Assembly: GCA_964017065.1 (NCBI GenBank)
Contig: OZ024783.1
Coordinates: 18,575,752-18,639,751 of the forward strand
Length of the DNA: 64,000 bases
Direction: 5' to 3'
Origin: Haliclona indistincta
Taxonomy: Eukaryota > Porifera > Demospongiae > Haplosclerida > Chalinidae
Shown: piece after piece, positions 22,800 through 32,738 of the stretch
Layout of the letters: every line of letters starts with the position of its first letter
Position numbering within the stretch: position 1 is the first letter of the stretch
Position numbers and translations under genes: made by a program
Notes under the pieces: model-generated
What the model saw: the letters and a program-made list of their open reading frames with translations, nothing else
Told to the model about the DNA's origin: nothing
The model's database searches: none

Positions 22800-24220
22800 G
22801 GAAGGCAAGTCCAGTTACACCACGGGGAAGTTGAGCGAGTCCCAGGGTCAACAGCTCTGTTCTCTTTTGAACAATTATGATGGGGTGCTGCAGCCCCACC
22901 CAGGGAAGACAGATTTGGTAGAACATCGCATTTATACTCCAGAGTCAGCTCGTCCTGTACACCAGCCTCCCTACAGATTGCCATATGCCTACCGAGAAAG
23001 AGTAAAAAAGGAGCTTCAAGAGATGTTAGCTGCTGAGATTATTGAACCCTCTTCAAGTGAATGGAGCTCACCCTTGGTAGTAGTTCATAAGGAAGATGGA
23101 AGCCTACGCTTATGTGTGGACTATCGCCGATTAAATACTGTTACACAACCAGACGCGTATCCTATGCCCAGGGTAGATGAGTTGTTGGATAGGCTGGGAA
23201 AAGCTACGTATTTGTCAACTATAGACTTGGCACGTGGTTACTGGCAGGTTCCAGTATCACCACCAGATAGATACAAGACAGCCTTTACAACACCGTTTGG
23301 ATTTTTCCAGTTTAAACGAATGCCCTTTGGTTTAAGTGGTGCTCCCTGCTACTTTTCAAAGAATGATGGATCAGTTGACTATCGACATGGAGTTTGCAGC
23401 AGCTTACATGGACGATCTAGTGGTGTACAGTAACACTTGGGAAGAACATCTGCAGCATCTTCAAGCAACTTTACAGAGGCTACAAACAGCAGGATTGATG
23501 GCTAAACCTAACAAATGTCAGTTTGTCTGTGCAGAGTGTACCTATCTGGGACACATGGTTGGAGGAGGTCAAGTAAAACCTCTCCCATCAAAGCTTCAAG
23601 CCATACAAGATTTCCCTACACCCACTACAAAGAAACAGGTTAGGACATTTCTGGGTATGACGGGTTATTATCGCAGATTCATCAATGGTTATGCTTCTAT
23701 GTCGGCAATACTGTCAGATTTAACCAGAGCCAAACAGCCAAATAATGTGAAGTGGACGCCAAAGACAGAAGAAGCATTCCGTCAGCTCAAGCGAAGTTTG
23801 TGCACAAGTCCTGTTCTGATGGTCCCAAATTTTGATAGACCATTCTTGCTGCAGACAGATGCCTCTGATAGAGGTGTGGGAGGAGTCTTGAGTCAAATTA
23901 ACGAAGATGGAGAGGAGCATCCAGTAGCCTACTTCAGCCGTAAACTCCTTCCTAGAGAAGAAAAATATTCAACCATCGAAAAAGAGTGCTTAGCTATTAA
24001 ACTCGCTACACACAACTTCCGTGTTTATCTCCTCGGACGTCAATTTGTAATTCAAACTGACCATAGAGCACTAGAATGGTTGGATAGACTGAAGGATGGA
24101 AATTCTCGGTTGACTCGTTGGAGTTTATGCCTACAGCCCTATCAATTTCAAATCGAACATCGTCCGGGTAATCACAACCAGAACGCAGATGCCCTTTCAA
24201 GAACATATAGTATCATGTAA
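22800..24220 (+). pseudogene. Gypsy 2 reverse transcriptase and RNase H
   Basis: RT motifs follow the integrase: SSEWSSPLVVVHKEDGSLR, LSTIDLARGYWQVPV, FGLSGAP and the catalytic YMDD (about 23410). A frameshift near 23340-23430 separates the ORFs. RNase H has TDASDRGVGGVLSQ, FSRKLLPREEKYSTIEKE, TDHRALEWL and NADALSR, and ends at a stop at 24220, close to the 3' LTR. No integrase follows RNase H. Confidence 0.88.
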
Positions 24221-24243
24221 CATTCTAAAGAAGTGTAAAGGAG

Positions 24244-24461
24244 TGTGACAGATTACATTTATTTTTACATAACTATAAACTATTAACTTGTGTTGTGGTT
24301 AGACATAATGTACATATTTAAGGCCAGTGGCCCTGATTGTATGCCAGTCTGGTTTGGTATTCTGAAAATAAGATTGTTTAACCAGCGTATCTGTCACTAG
24401 CGCTCTGCGTGGTTAGCGACGTTAGTGATACTCGAGACGAACTGCGGGACAGTTTGTCACA
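24244..24461 (+). repeat. 3' LTR of Gypsy 2
   Basis: Near copy of 19188-19403 with small indels; followed by the CTATA duplication. Confidence 0.88.
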
Positions 24462-24614
24462 CTATACAATAATTATATGTCAATTCAACACAAAAACACC
24501 TTCAAATTTAAGGCAGTATTTTGAGCTAAAGTCAAGAACACAAACCCATGACATGACTGGGTGCTGTGTCTTGACATTAGAGTGTATATTGAGTAAGTTG
24601 AACGTTTTGCATTA

Positions 24615-25320
24615 AAAACAAAAACAGAGTTGATAATTATAAAACAGCACTGTGACACCTCAATGTACATTGTGATGTCTCTCTTGATGGTGGACTGGTT
24701 CAGTCTCTCTCATCCATGCAGCGCAGAGGGAGTGTGGAGGGATCAAGAGGGAATGCCGGAGGGAGGAATCGAGATAGAGAGAAAGAGAACGAGAGAAAGA
24801 GAGACGGAGAGAGAGAGAGGGAGGGAGGGAGGGATAGAGAGAGACGAGACAGAGAAAGAGAAAGGGAGGGAGGTGTAGCAACTTGTCATGTTACCATGCG
24901 GTATCACAACAAGTACTATGTAGAAACACAAACAAGAACATATAAAAGTCACTTCCAGGGCATTATGACCCTCTTGAGAGAGTCTCCTGCAAACGAAAAA
25001 AGGACGGGCTAAAATGTGAGAGAGGGCTATAGCCAAACTCCCAAGATGACTCACATGTATGCAGCTGTATACATGACATGTGTGTCTCATCGTTCTTCCT
25101 CCTTCTCATGGTATTGTTGTATGGTACCTGTGTTCACTAGTTGCTGTATCATGAGCCTTGGTTGGTATGCTGTCACACTGGTACATATGGAGAGCTATAT
25201 AGGGTAAGTGTGGAGGCTGGATGCATGCATGGTTCATGTTTTTCATTGACTGAATCTATATGTACATACTGCACACCATATATGCTTCCAGAATATATTA
25301 CTCTATTCATACGTGACTAT
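24615..25320. other. Non-coding; (GA)n tract and a diverged repeat
   Basis: Holds a purine-rich tract (24765-24870) and a segment at about 24960-25035 that resembles 39630-39690 ('cattatgaccctct', 'taaaatgtgagagagg'). The ABCB7 pseudogene ends at about 24614, where similarity to the intact copy stops. No gene is recognised. Confidence 0.5.
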
Positions 25321-25452
25321 TAGGGAGACACGGTAGTGTCTCCCTATGTAGGGTTGAACGAGAAAACAAGATGGCGGCTACATACAATGTATTAGCGTTC
25401 AAACGCTGATATTTCGCCTGGTGATGAATTTTATACGTCCAAAGACACTTAA

Positions 25453-26022
25453 GCCAGGAAAACCCGAACTTTTCTTTCTTGCTGCCCTTTGCACAATATA
25501 ATCTACAGTGTCCTGGCTATTACTTGCCCGTTTTACAAGGAAAATGGGTGTACCCACACTCCAGTAGCACTTGCCGTATTTGGAACAAAATTATTTCGTA
25601 CTCGGCAATCACCAGAGACCCACATAGGGGTGGGTGGGTCGTGGGGAGGGCGAGAGGGCGTCAGGTGGCATTTTTTTGGCGCTCTGGCAGATGTATCTTC
25701 TTCCATCGCTCTTGCTGGTAGGGGATTTTTGCCGAAATCGTTTGTTCTCATTAAATATTCGCCCCTCTGTAACTTACAGACAGAGACCTTTTTGCAAAAT
25801 CCGATACATACGTTTCTTCCTTGTGTACCAAAGTTTATGTCTGACATTTTTTGTGGGTGTGGCATGCTCAGGAAACAAACGCAACTTTTCGTCATTGGGT
25901 GGGGCTTGCTACGCCCACAAGACGAATGGCGACTTTCTTGGGTGATCAGTGTGACTGACCAAACCTTCAACTAACAGTAGAAACCAAAATATTCGTAATC
26001 CTGATGTTTGGGATTTCCACCC
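25453..26022. mobile_element. TTAA element A, copy 1
   Basis: A 570-bp segment bounded by TTAA, with imperfect ends gccaggaaaaccc and, inverted, gggtggaaatccc. Nearly identical to 26863-27432. ORFs of 161 and 145 codons on opposite strands are conserved only because the copies are almost identical. Confidence 0.8.
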
Positions 26023-26026
26023 TTAA

Positions 26027-26716
26027 GGTGGCGGGTAACCAGAATTAATGATATTCATTACTTTTGCAAGTAGCTGTATTTTCCTAGCCATGGGTATTCG
26101 TGCAGACGGAGTTGCTGCGTGCAGTTTGCTTGCCTACCGATAGGCATCGAATATAGCAAATTTCAGCAATGCATTATTAGCCATCGCGGAGCTACGAGCT
26201 CGTCCTGTGAAGACTAAGCACGATCGATTGTAAACACGCTTTCTTTAGTTGTGCGAAAGGTACGAAGCTAAAACTGCTCGAGCATGCTCATCTGCCATCT
26301 GTGCAGGTATCTATGCGATGATTTCGCCGAGCGCTGCTCGTACGCGTTATTACAGCAATGCAGGCTGTGCTGTCTGGAAGCACATAGCTGTAATATCGCG
26401 TACGAGCAGCGCTCGGTGAAATCATCGCATAGATACCTGCACAGATGGCAGATGAGCATGCTCGAGCAGTTTTAGCTTCGTACCTTTCGCACAACTAAAG
26501 AAAGTGTGTTTACAATCGATCGTGCTTAGTCTTCACAGGACGAGCTCGTAGCTCCGCGATGGCTAATAATGCATTGCTGAAATTTGCTATATTCGATGCC
26601 TATCGATAGGCAAGCAAACTGCACGCAGCAACTCCGTCTGCACGAATACCCATGGCTAGGAAAATACAGCTACTTGCAAAAGTCATGAATATCATTAATT
26701 CTGGTTACCCGCCACC
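26027..26716. mobile_element. TTAA-bounded 690-bp near-perfect palindrome
   Basis: Arms of about 330 bp begin GGTGGCGGGTAACCAG at each end; only a small centre (about 26355-26395) is unpaired. Adjacent TTAA on each side. Mirror-image ORFs of 63 codons are artefacts of the palindrome. Confidence 0.88.
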
Positions 26717-26720
26717 TTAA

Positions 26721-26858
26721 AGCTAAAGTTGAGTTACTATAATGGTATTCATTGTCTACTTTGCTATTTATAGCCTGAGTTAGAGCTTTAAAGCTAAAGT
26801 TGAGTTACTATAATGGTATTCATTATCTACTTTGCTATTTATAGCCTGAGTTAGAGCT
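26721..26858. repeat. Two 67-bp units separated by TTAA
   Basis: Direct repeats starting 'agctaaagttgagttacta', each followed by TTAA, differing at one or two bases. Confidence 0.9.
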
Positions 26859-26862
26859 TTAA

Positions 26863-27432
26863 GCCAGGAAAACCCGAACTTTTCTTTCTTGCTGCCCTTT
26901 GCACAATATAATCTACAGTGTCCTGGCTATTACTTGCCCGTTTTACAAGGAAAATGGGTGTACCCACACTCCAGTAGCACTTGCCGTATTTGGAACAAAA
27001 TTATTTCGTACTCGGCAATCACCAGAGACCCACATAGGGGTGGGTGGGTCGTGGGGAGGGCGAGAGGGCATCAGGTGGCATTTTTTTGGCGCTCTGGCAG
27101 ATGTATCTTCTTCCATCGCTCTTGCTGGTAGGGGATTTTTGCCGAAATCGTTTGTTCTCATTAAATATTCGCCCCTCTGTAACTTACAGACAGAGACCTT
27201 TTTGCAAAATCCGATACATACGTTTATTCCTTGTGTACCAAAGTTTATGTCTGACATTTTTTGTGGGTGTGGCATGCTCAGGAAACAAACGCAACTTTTC
27301 GTCATTGGGTGGGGCTTGCTACGCCCACAAGACGAATGGCGACTTTCTTGGGTGATCAGTGTGACTGACCAAACCTTCAACTAACAGTAGAAACCAAAAT
27401 ATTCGTAATCCTGATGTTTGGGATTTCCACCC
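26863..27432. mobile_element. TTAA element A, copy 2
   Basis: Direct, almost identical repeat of 25453-26022. The right TTAA (27433-27436) rejoins host element sequence that in element 2 reads 'gacacttagatctgc' on the reverse strand, marking the original insertion point. Confidence 0.8.
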
Positions 27433-28230
27433 TTAAATCTGCTCTCTGGCGTTGCCCCATCTTACAGTAGCAAGGAGATTACTCGAGATTGTTAATAAAG
27501 TGACGAACCTGGAAACGGTGAAAATCGAGTTTCGTCATCTTCGTTTTCTTCTTTCTTTCTTCTTCTTCTTCTTCTTCTTTCTTTCTTCCACTCGCCTAGC
27601 ACCTTTACGTGAGCAGTGCCGAGACCAAAACACCCACGAACAGTCGTGAAATTCTCCTGGCATGTGCCTTTTGAACTTAGTTTTTAGCGAAACGGCGATA
27701 TAAATTCCGCGATTTCTCGATCGTGATCCATTGTCAGCTAAGTGTTAGACGCCATTGATAATAATTATAGTGATTGCGCAATACGCACGTGACCAAGCTG
27801 TGGTTAGCGCACGTGACCAAGCACAAGCTTGAGTATCGCCACGCCGTATAGATCACGGAGAACACATATTTGTCTGGAGTCTTCGAAGAACGGTAAGCTA
27901 GCAAGCGCAGAATCACCATTCTGCCTTACCAGATAATTATAACCGCCGTGAACAAGTGTGGGCGGGGCTCGTATGCACTGTATTCATGCATGCGTAGGCG
28001 AGCTGATACCTACAGCATAATAATTTAATATTTAGCTACAAGTTTAAAAGAAAATCCATCAACAACAGGAAAACCAAACCAATGGTGGAAACAAAGATGG
28101 CACAGTAATTACATGATATTGAACTGTACTTCACTGAAAAAGAAAAAAAGGACACAAACAAGAAAATTAAAAAGATTTCTATCGAAATCAAAAGGATGTA
28201 GGGTTGTGAAATCTACCACTGGTCAACAAG

Positions 28231-28753
28231 TAATAGTTAATGTATGGCTCCGCGTGTAACATTGGATTTGTACGCACGAGCTTGCGGTCGAGATGTAAAA
28301 ATAGACCACGAGGGCGGAGCCCGAGTGGTCTATTTTTACATCGAGACCGGAAGCGTGTGCGGACAAATCCAATGTTACACGAGGAGACATACATTAATTG
28401 TTTTGTTATGTACTCGTTCGAAGTCCCACTAGTGTGAGCGTGCTCGTTGTGTATATAAGGTGCGCACAACAAAGCTCTTCACCTTCCGGTAGGGCTGCTG
28501 TCATGCGCCTTACCTAAATTGTTGGCAATGCGGGCACCACTGTCCTGCTATGCGCCATGAGATTTATTCATGGTTGCCGCCAGACCCGCCCATGAGTGGT
28601 ACAATACGGTTGTACCACTCTGAGCTCCCAGTGCATACATTTGCATTGGGAATTTGCCGTGTAACAATTCGTTTGTTACACTCTTCGGCACTGGTTTTAA
28701 TGGAACATCCGATTTGTTCCACTGGCGGTGTCTTTGAAGAAAGGGTGGAGTAT
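28231..28753. mobile_element. Foldback insert with five short stem-loops
   Basis: Inserted in one arm of the palindromic head (compare 29410, which lacks it). First part is a hairpin centred near 28318 with arms of about 75 bp. Second part (28556-28721) has five consecutive short perfect stem-loops, for example GGTACAATACGGTTGTACC and GTAACAATTCGTTTGTTAC. No coding sequence is recognised. Confidence 0.65.
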
Positions 28754-28942
28754 ATAACAATGTAAACTAACAAGGAACAAGCATGGAATGGTAACACGAT
28801 TGATTTGCTAACAGACCATAGATCCCTACATCAGTGGCTGTACATAAGCTGTCACAAGCTGAATGCACGTCAGGTGTCAGTCAACAGCAACTAGCTGAAC
28901 TAGCTATAGTCAACTACAGCAGCCACTGATGTAGGGATCTAT

Positions 28943-29355
28943 ATATAGGTTAGACGATGGATTCGAGGTGTCTACGGGATTTAGATCACCGCGGAAACCG
29001 ATGTTTTAGACGTCCCGAGCGCGTAGCGCGAGGGCGTCTATTTCGGTTTCCAAGGTGAGCTAAATCTCGTAGGCACCGAGAATCTATCGTCTGAGGTGTT
29101 TAGACCATACCTGCGCTTAAGCAAACAAAGCGCTCGCGGTAGTAGAGAGCCCAGAGAAGTTCCCAGAGTCAAGCGAAAGCCCGTTTTCAAACGATGGCAG
29201 TATAAACTCGCGTGCGTTTTCGACGACGCCATGTTGTTGTGGTTATTAATGACGTGGTTAATTAAAGGTGTACTAAGTGAAATCAGCGGTGTTCTACTTG
29301 ATTTAGAACACCTCTGGCTGACCAATCAAATTGCAGAATTACATTGAAGTATGGT
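28943..29355. mobile_element. Foldback MITE with GAGCG-AGCGAGGG-type core
   Basis: Inserted in the palindromic head (16790 shows the uninterrupted sequence). A hairpin around 29020 has arms including 'cggaaaccgatgttttagac' and its inverse; loop-side sequence gagcgcgtagcgcgaggg. A similar element is in NUS1 intron 1 (about 61065-61790). Confidence 0.6.
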
Positions 29356-29489
29356 CTAAGGTCTGTTAGCAAGTCAATCGTGTTACCATTCCATGCTTGT
29401 TCCTTGTTAGTTTACATTGTTGACCAGTGGTAGATTTCACAACCCTACATCCTTTTGATTTCGATAGAAATCTTTTTAATTTTCTAATA

Positions 29490-29776
29490 TAGTTAAATAG
29501 TTCCAACATGCACAGATCCTGACTATATAGCTCTCTCTGTAGTGAGGGATGACTATAGAGGGAAACTTATCTGATCGACTTGAATTAATATTGAGAGGAA
29601 TCCGGCTTCGCCGGCTCGATATGCTCCTGGTTCTATCTAGTCCACTACATGCACCTTCTGCAGGTAACTAAGCTATGTAAGCTGCAATCACAAGCTACAC
29701 CGAAATACTGTAGTACACTGTTAACTTTAATTAATAATAATTTATTAATGACTATAATTATTGTGAGAAAACAAAA
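29490..29776. other. Intergenic, nothing recognised
   Basis: AT-rich sequence without ORFs or repeats that I could match. Confidence 0.4.
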
Positions 29777-29780
29777 TTAA

Positions 29781-30332
29781 CCCTTTAGGGCCTATAGCGG
29801 ATTTAGCCGTCATAATTGTGGTCTAGAAAGGTCAAATAAAGTTTAAATGCAAAAGCTAACTTTACCTGAAAAAAACCACTGTTTTTCGCCGCGCCCCCCA
29901 CACTAAAATATATAGAACGGGGGGTTTTTAAAGGGGGTGTCCCCCTTTAACCCGGGGTTCGAAGGGGCGGAGCCCCTCGCCGCTTTCGGCATTTTTGGGG
30001 CTTCAGGATGCCCGGAAATGCATACTTGGGCATAGAATATGGTCTAAACTATGCTGTTTGCTCACCTGGACACCACCAGGTTTTTGTATCAGTCACCAGG
30101 GCTAAACGAAGACCAAAATTGGCTGAAAAATGACGAGGTCGCAGCACTTAAGCGGCTTCAGTTCCGAAGTGGGAGTGGCCAACTCAGAGTTTAGTACATG
30201 GTCGTAAACTTTGACATGCAACAGTGCTAGTTTGGAACAGCTAGCGTACTGCATGTTGTAGAAATCGCAGGACAAACTGTCAGTTTAGAGCAAGCCGAAT
30301 TTTCGTCAAAATAATTCAGTCACTATAAAGAG
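29781..30332. mobile_element. TTAA-flanked MITE, copy 2 (inverted)
   Basis: Reverse-orientation copy of 635-1232, bounded by TTAA at 29777-29780 and 30333-30336. Ends CCCTTTAGGGCC and, inverted, CTCTTTATAGTG. Overall similarity runs the whole length, including the GC-rich middle ('ggggcggagcccc'). Confidence 0.82.
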
Positions 30333-30512
30333 TTAATTAATGTGAAAAAATTAAAAATGAAGTATGATGTGAATAATTACATGTATAATAATAGCTAGTT
30401 TTATGAGCTACAGTATTATAGTTGTGTTTGTGAGACGACAGATGAGACTGATATGTTCCATTGTATATTTCTCCTCCTGTATGAGAGACACACACTCACA
30501 ATGCATCATGTA

Positions 30513-30799
30513 CTAGACACAACTCACTATGATCTTGTTAGCTAACTCATTCTCTCCCATCTTCTGCAGTGCAGCTCTCAACACATTCCATGAAGGGACT
30601 CCCCTCTTTGAGACATCATCTTGCTGTTGCAGCCATGCTGAGAGCATGTGCATTTTGCAAGCAGCTATCATGCCTCTCTGCTCATGGTCTATATCCTCTC
30701 CAGAGTGGGGTAGAGAAGGCCTATATAGTTGTAGTCCAAGCTCTCTCCAGACATTGAAATCTTGAATCACAGTAAACACATCACACAGGTCATTAACAA
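30513..30799 (-). CDS. Death-domain exon, 3' terminal (gene B alternative exon or relic)
   Basis: An open exon on the minus strand with an acceptor AG at 30800-30801 and a stop at 30513. It encodes about 95 residues with the death-domain pattern: VWRELGLQLYRPS, a helix with HMLSAWLQQ, then SWNVLRAALQKMGENELANKI. It enters in phase 1, as do the other 3' exons of gene B, so it could replace exon 19 by splicing from exon 18. It could also be the last exon of a lost paralogue, since it lies beyond gene B's stop. RNA evidence would decide. Confidence 0.6.
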
Positions 30800-30869
30800 C
30801 TGTGATTCAGTATAGTGAGTAAAAAATAACAGGATCACTCTCATTGCAACTCACTGAGAGGTCACCACT

Positions 30870-31215
30870 AACATCAGCGGCTTGAAGGAGGACGCAGTCC
30901 GATGAAGTATTTGGCAGTTGTAAATAATCTACAGGTAGCTGTGTTTGGATGACGCAGTCCGCATGAAGTAATTAATTGACGGTTGTAAAAGGTATTGGAA
31001 GAGGATTCCGCATTTGTCAGTAGCACGCACACACGCACGTCGTCGCCGAAAGCCGCTAATGTAGGGATGTTTAATTTTTTTATTTGCAAGCTATTCCATC
31101 TTGTTCCTTCACTATGCAAGCATCATCCCATCTTGTTCCTTTCCTTTTTCAAGAGTCATCCCTACACTTTTCAGTTTTTTCTTATTAAATAGTTTTTACT
31201 TAACTTCAATTTTTA
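30870..31215. repeat. Partial palindromic-head relic of a Helitron-like element
   Basis: Matches the inner and right arm of 8870-9420 ('catcatcccatcttgttcct', 'cctacacttttcagtttttt'), truncated and diverged. Confidence 0.65.
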
Positions 31216-31254
31216 CATAATAATAATTATGTACATACAATATTTTTATCTCAC

Positions 31255-31450
31255 AGGTGAGAGGATTTATCGTGGCTGTCATCCGATTCATGCTGACCTC
31301 AGTGAATACAACATGATTGTGACTACTTCATTGATGTCAGTCAGTCCGTTGAGCCATCTCATCCTCATGGGTTGGAGTTCCTATAGTGAGGGATTGCCGT
31401 AATGTGTCCAGCTTCTTCACTAAGAGTGGTGTGATATGGCTGGTTAGAAG
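31255..31450 (+). pseudogene. RIOK3: RIOK3-like kinase relic
   Basis: Plus-strand fragments encode HADLSEYNM (RIO-kinase catalytic loop), then in another frame IDVSQSVEPSHPHGLEFL followed by two stops, then RDCRNVSSFFTKSGV. These are in the right order for RIO kinases and closest, from memory, to RIOK3. A frameshift and in-frame stops show it is dead. No other exons are found nearby. Confidence 0.65.
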
Positions 31451-32421
31451 CTGTTCAACCATCTCACCTGACTGGACATCACGTCTGCTGAAGTGTTGAT
31501 AACCTGTTCCATGACCTAGTCAAGGTAAGATGAGGCTAGATATAGTCACCCCAGAGGACAGTCTCCTCTACTAGTGCATGCATTGTCCTATCACATGAAT
31601 TAGTTGTGCTGTCACATGACCTAGCTGTACTATCACTTGACTATGACAGGACTTAGCAGTGTTATCACATGACTTGGCTGTGCTGTCACATGACTACCAC
31701 AATAATCACAGGACTTAGCTGTGATATCACTGTACTGTCATATGACCTAGCTTTCGTTGTTATCTCTCATCCATATCGTCAGCAACTCATGGACACTGTC
31801 CACTTCAAGACACAGTCTTACCCATTTGACTACATGTACTACTTCGAGGAGACAGAAAAGAAGAGAAAGGCAAGAAGAAGGCTAACAAACAACACCACCA
31901 CCAGGAGGAGATGAAACAGATTCTGATAAAGATGAACCATGAGACAGTAGCTAACAGATCATAGAGAGTACTATAGTATCTACTGCATTATATGCCACAT
32001 TATTATTGACACACATTTTTAGAATTTTTATCTTAAAAAAGATTAAAAAGAATCAAAAACAGTTACTTTTTTCTCAACTGTTACTAGTATACACCAGATG
32101 GCTGGCTGGCTCTTGCTGCATGTATTCCACTTCATAATGTCCCACTCATAATCTCATTGCCATCGCCATTAACTCCTACACACTCAGAGTTTTCAACATT
32201 AGATAACCCACAGATAATAAATACTACGGATAGCCTCATGATATAATACTACACGCCACCGTTTTGACAGTTTGAAGTACTCGTTAAAAAAATAATTTTA
32301 AACAAAAATAACAAGTGCTGTTGAAAGTGTAAAAAATGACAGTTCCTATCTAAGGGCGTGGTGGTTTGGTCACAACCAACAGTTAACAACTCCACCCCTT
32401 CAGTAACTTTTAACCCTCTAA
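31451..32421. other. Intergenic; no supported gene
   Basis: Contains a series of 'tcacatgac' motifs (31590-31745) and an unassigned ORF end at about 31770-31914 with a basic C terminus. I cannot support a gene. Confidence 0.4.
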
Positions 32422-32738
32422 CTAATCTGTCATGTACTCCTGTTTAACTTTATAAGCCAGAGGCCGGTCAGGCAGCTTCCACAATGCATCGTGTATAGTT
32501 TCCCAGCAAGCAGGGGGCTTGGCCTTTTTGTACCACAAATCAATTAATTTATTGAGGAACTCAGCGCCCCTTGCTCCACTTTCGTCTTTCAGATTGTCCA
32601 GTTCAGCATTCGTCAGTGTCAAGAGCAGTCCAAAGTCTTTTGCGTTAATCATGCTGAAATCTTCCTGCTTGAGATATAAGTACACCTCTGTGGATTGGTC
32701 TATCTTATGACATCCTTTGGCAGCAGACGGCTTCACTG
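32422..32738 (-). CDS. Gene B exon 19: C-terminal death-like domain
   Basis: 105 codons to the stop at 32422. Helical pattern DFGLLLTLTNAELDNL, GAEFLNKLIDLWYKKA, PPACWETIHDALWKLPDRPLAYKVKQEY fits a diverged death domain. It follows the predicted transmembrane segment by about 15 residues. Confidence 0.68.

Larger units (their letters stand above)
19188..24461 (+). mobile_element. Ty3/Gypsy LTR retrotransposon 2 (integrase before RT)
   Basis: LTRs of about 216-218 bp (19188-19403 and 24244-24461) are flanked by the perfect 5-bp duplication CTATA (19183-19187 and 24462-24466). The LTRs differ by small indels (aactata repeat; gcgggccggg against gcggg), so it is older than Gypsy 1. The internal region has Gag, zinc knuckles, protease, integrase, then RT and RNase H, an unusual order for Ty3/Gypsy but known for Gmr1-like elements. 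Several frameshifts and a stop make it non-functional as sequenced. Confidence 0.92.
8256..24614 (-). pseudogene. ABCB7: ABCB7 pseudogene, 3' half, split by five insertions
   Basis: Minus-strand exons paralogous to the intact ABCB7 at 55.3-59.7 kb: 8256-8510 (last exon, open), 8577-8626 plus 11039-11092 (one exon cut by an insert), 16244-16521 plus 18639-18665 (one exon cut by an insert), 18765-18928, and a fragment at about 24571-24614. Removing the inserts gives exon lengths equal, or nearly equal, to the functional copy. Damage is clear: the Walker A exon now encodes G-E-P-T instead of G-K-S-T; the acceptor before 18928 changed from TAG to TAA; the donor at about 24573 changed from GT to AC; and all 5' exons are missing. 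It arose by tandem segmental duplication with gene A. Confidence 0.88.
25321..29485 (-). mobile_element. Helitron-like element 3, inverted, with nested inserts
   Basis: Reverse-complement copy of the element at 16522-18638. Terminal hairpin at 25323-25350 (TAGGGAGACAC/GTGTCTCCCTA), the GCCGCCATCTT motif at about 25365-25380, the purine tract at about 27545-27590 (TTC on this strand), and the palindromic head at 28165-29485. Nested in it are a TTAA-delimited composite (25453-27432), foldback elements in the head (28231-28753 and 28943-29355). The flank after the hairpin end is again T on the element strand. Confidence 0.68.

Noticed and set aside
25479..25974. 161-codon ORF and its repeat at 26899-27384, and the 145-codon antisense ORFs
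   Set aside because: Open on both strands in a 570-bp TTAA element; no domain recognised and conservation is explained by near-identical copies.
26268..26494. Near-identical 63-codon ORFs on opposite strands
   Set aside because: They mirror each other because the DNA is a palindrome.
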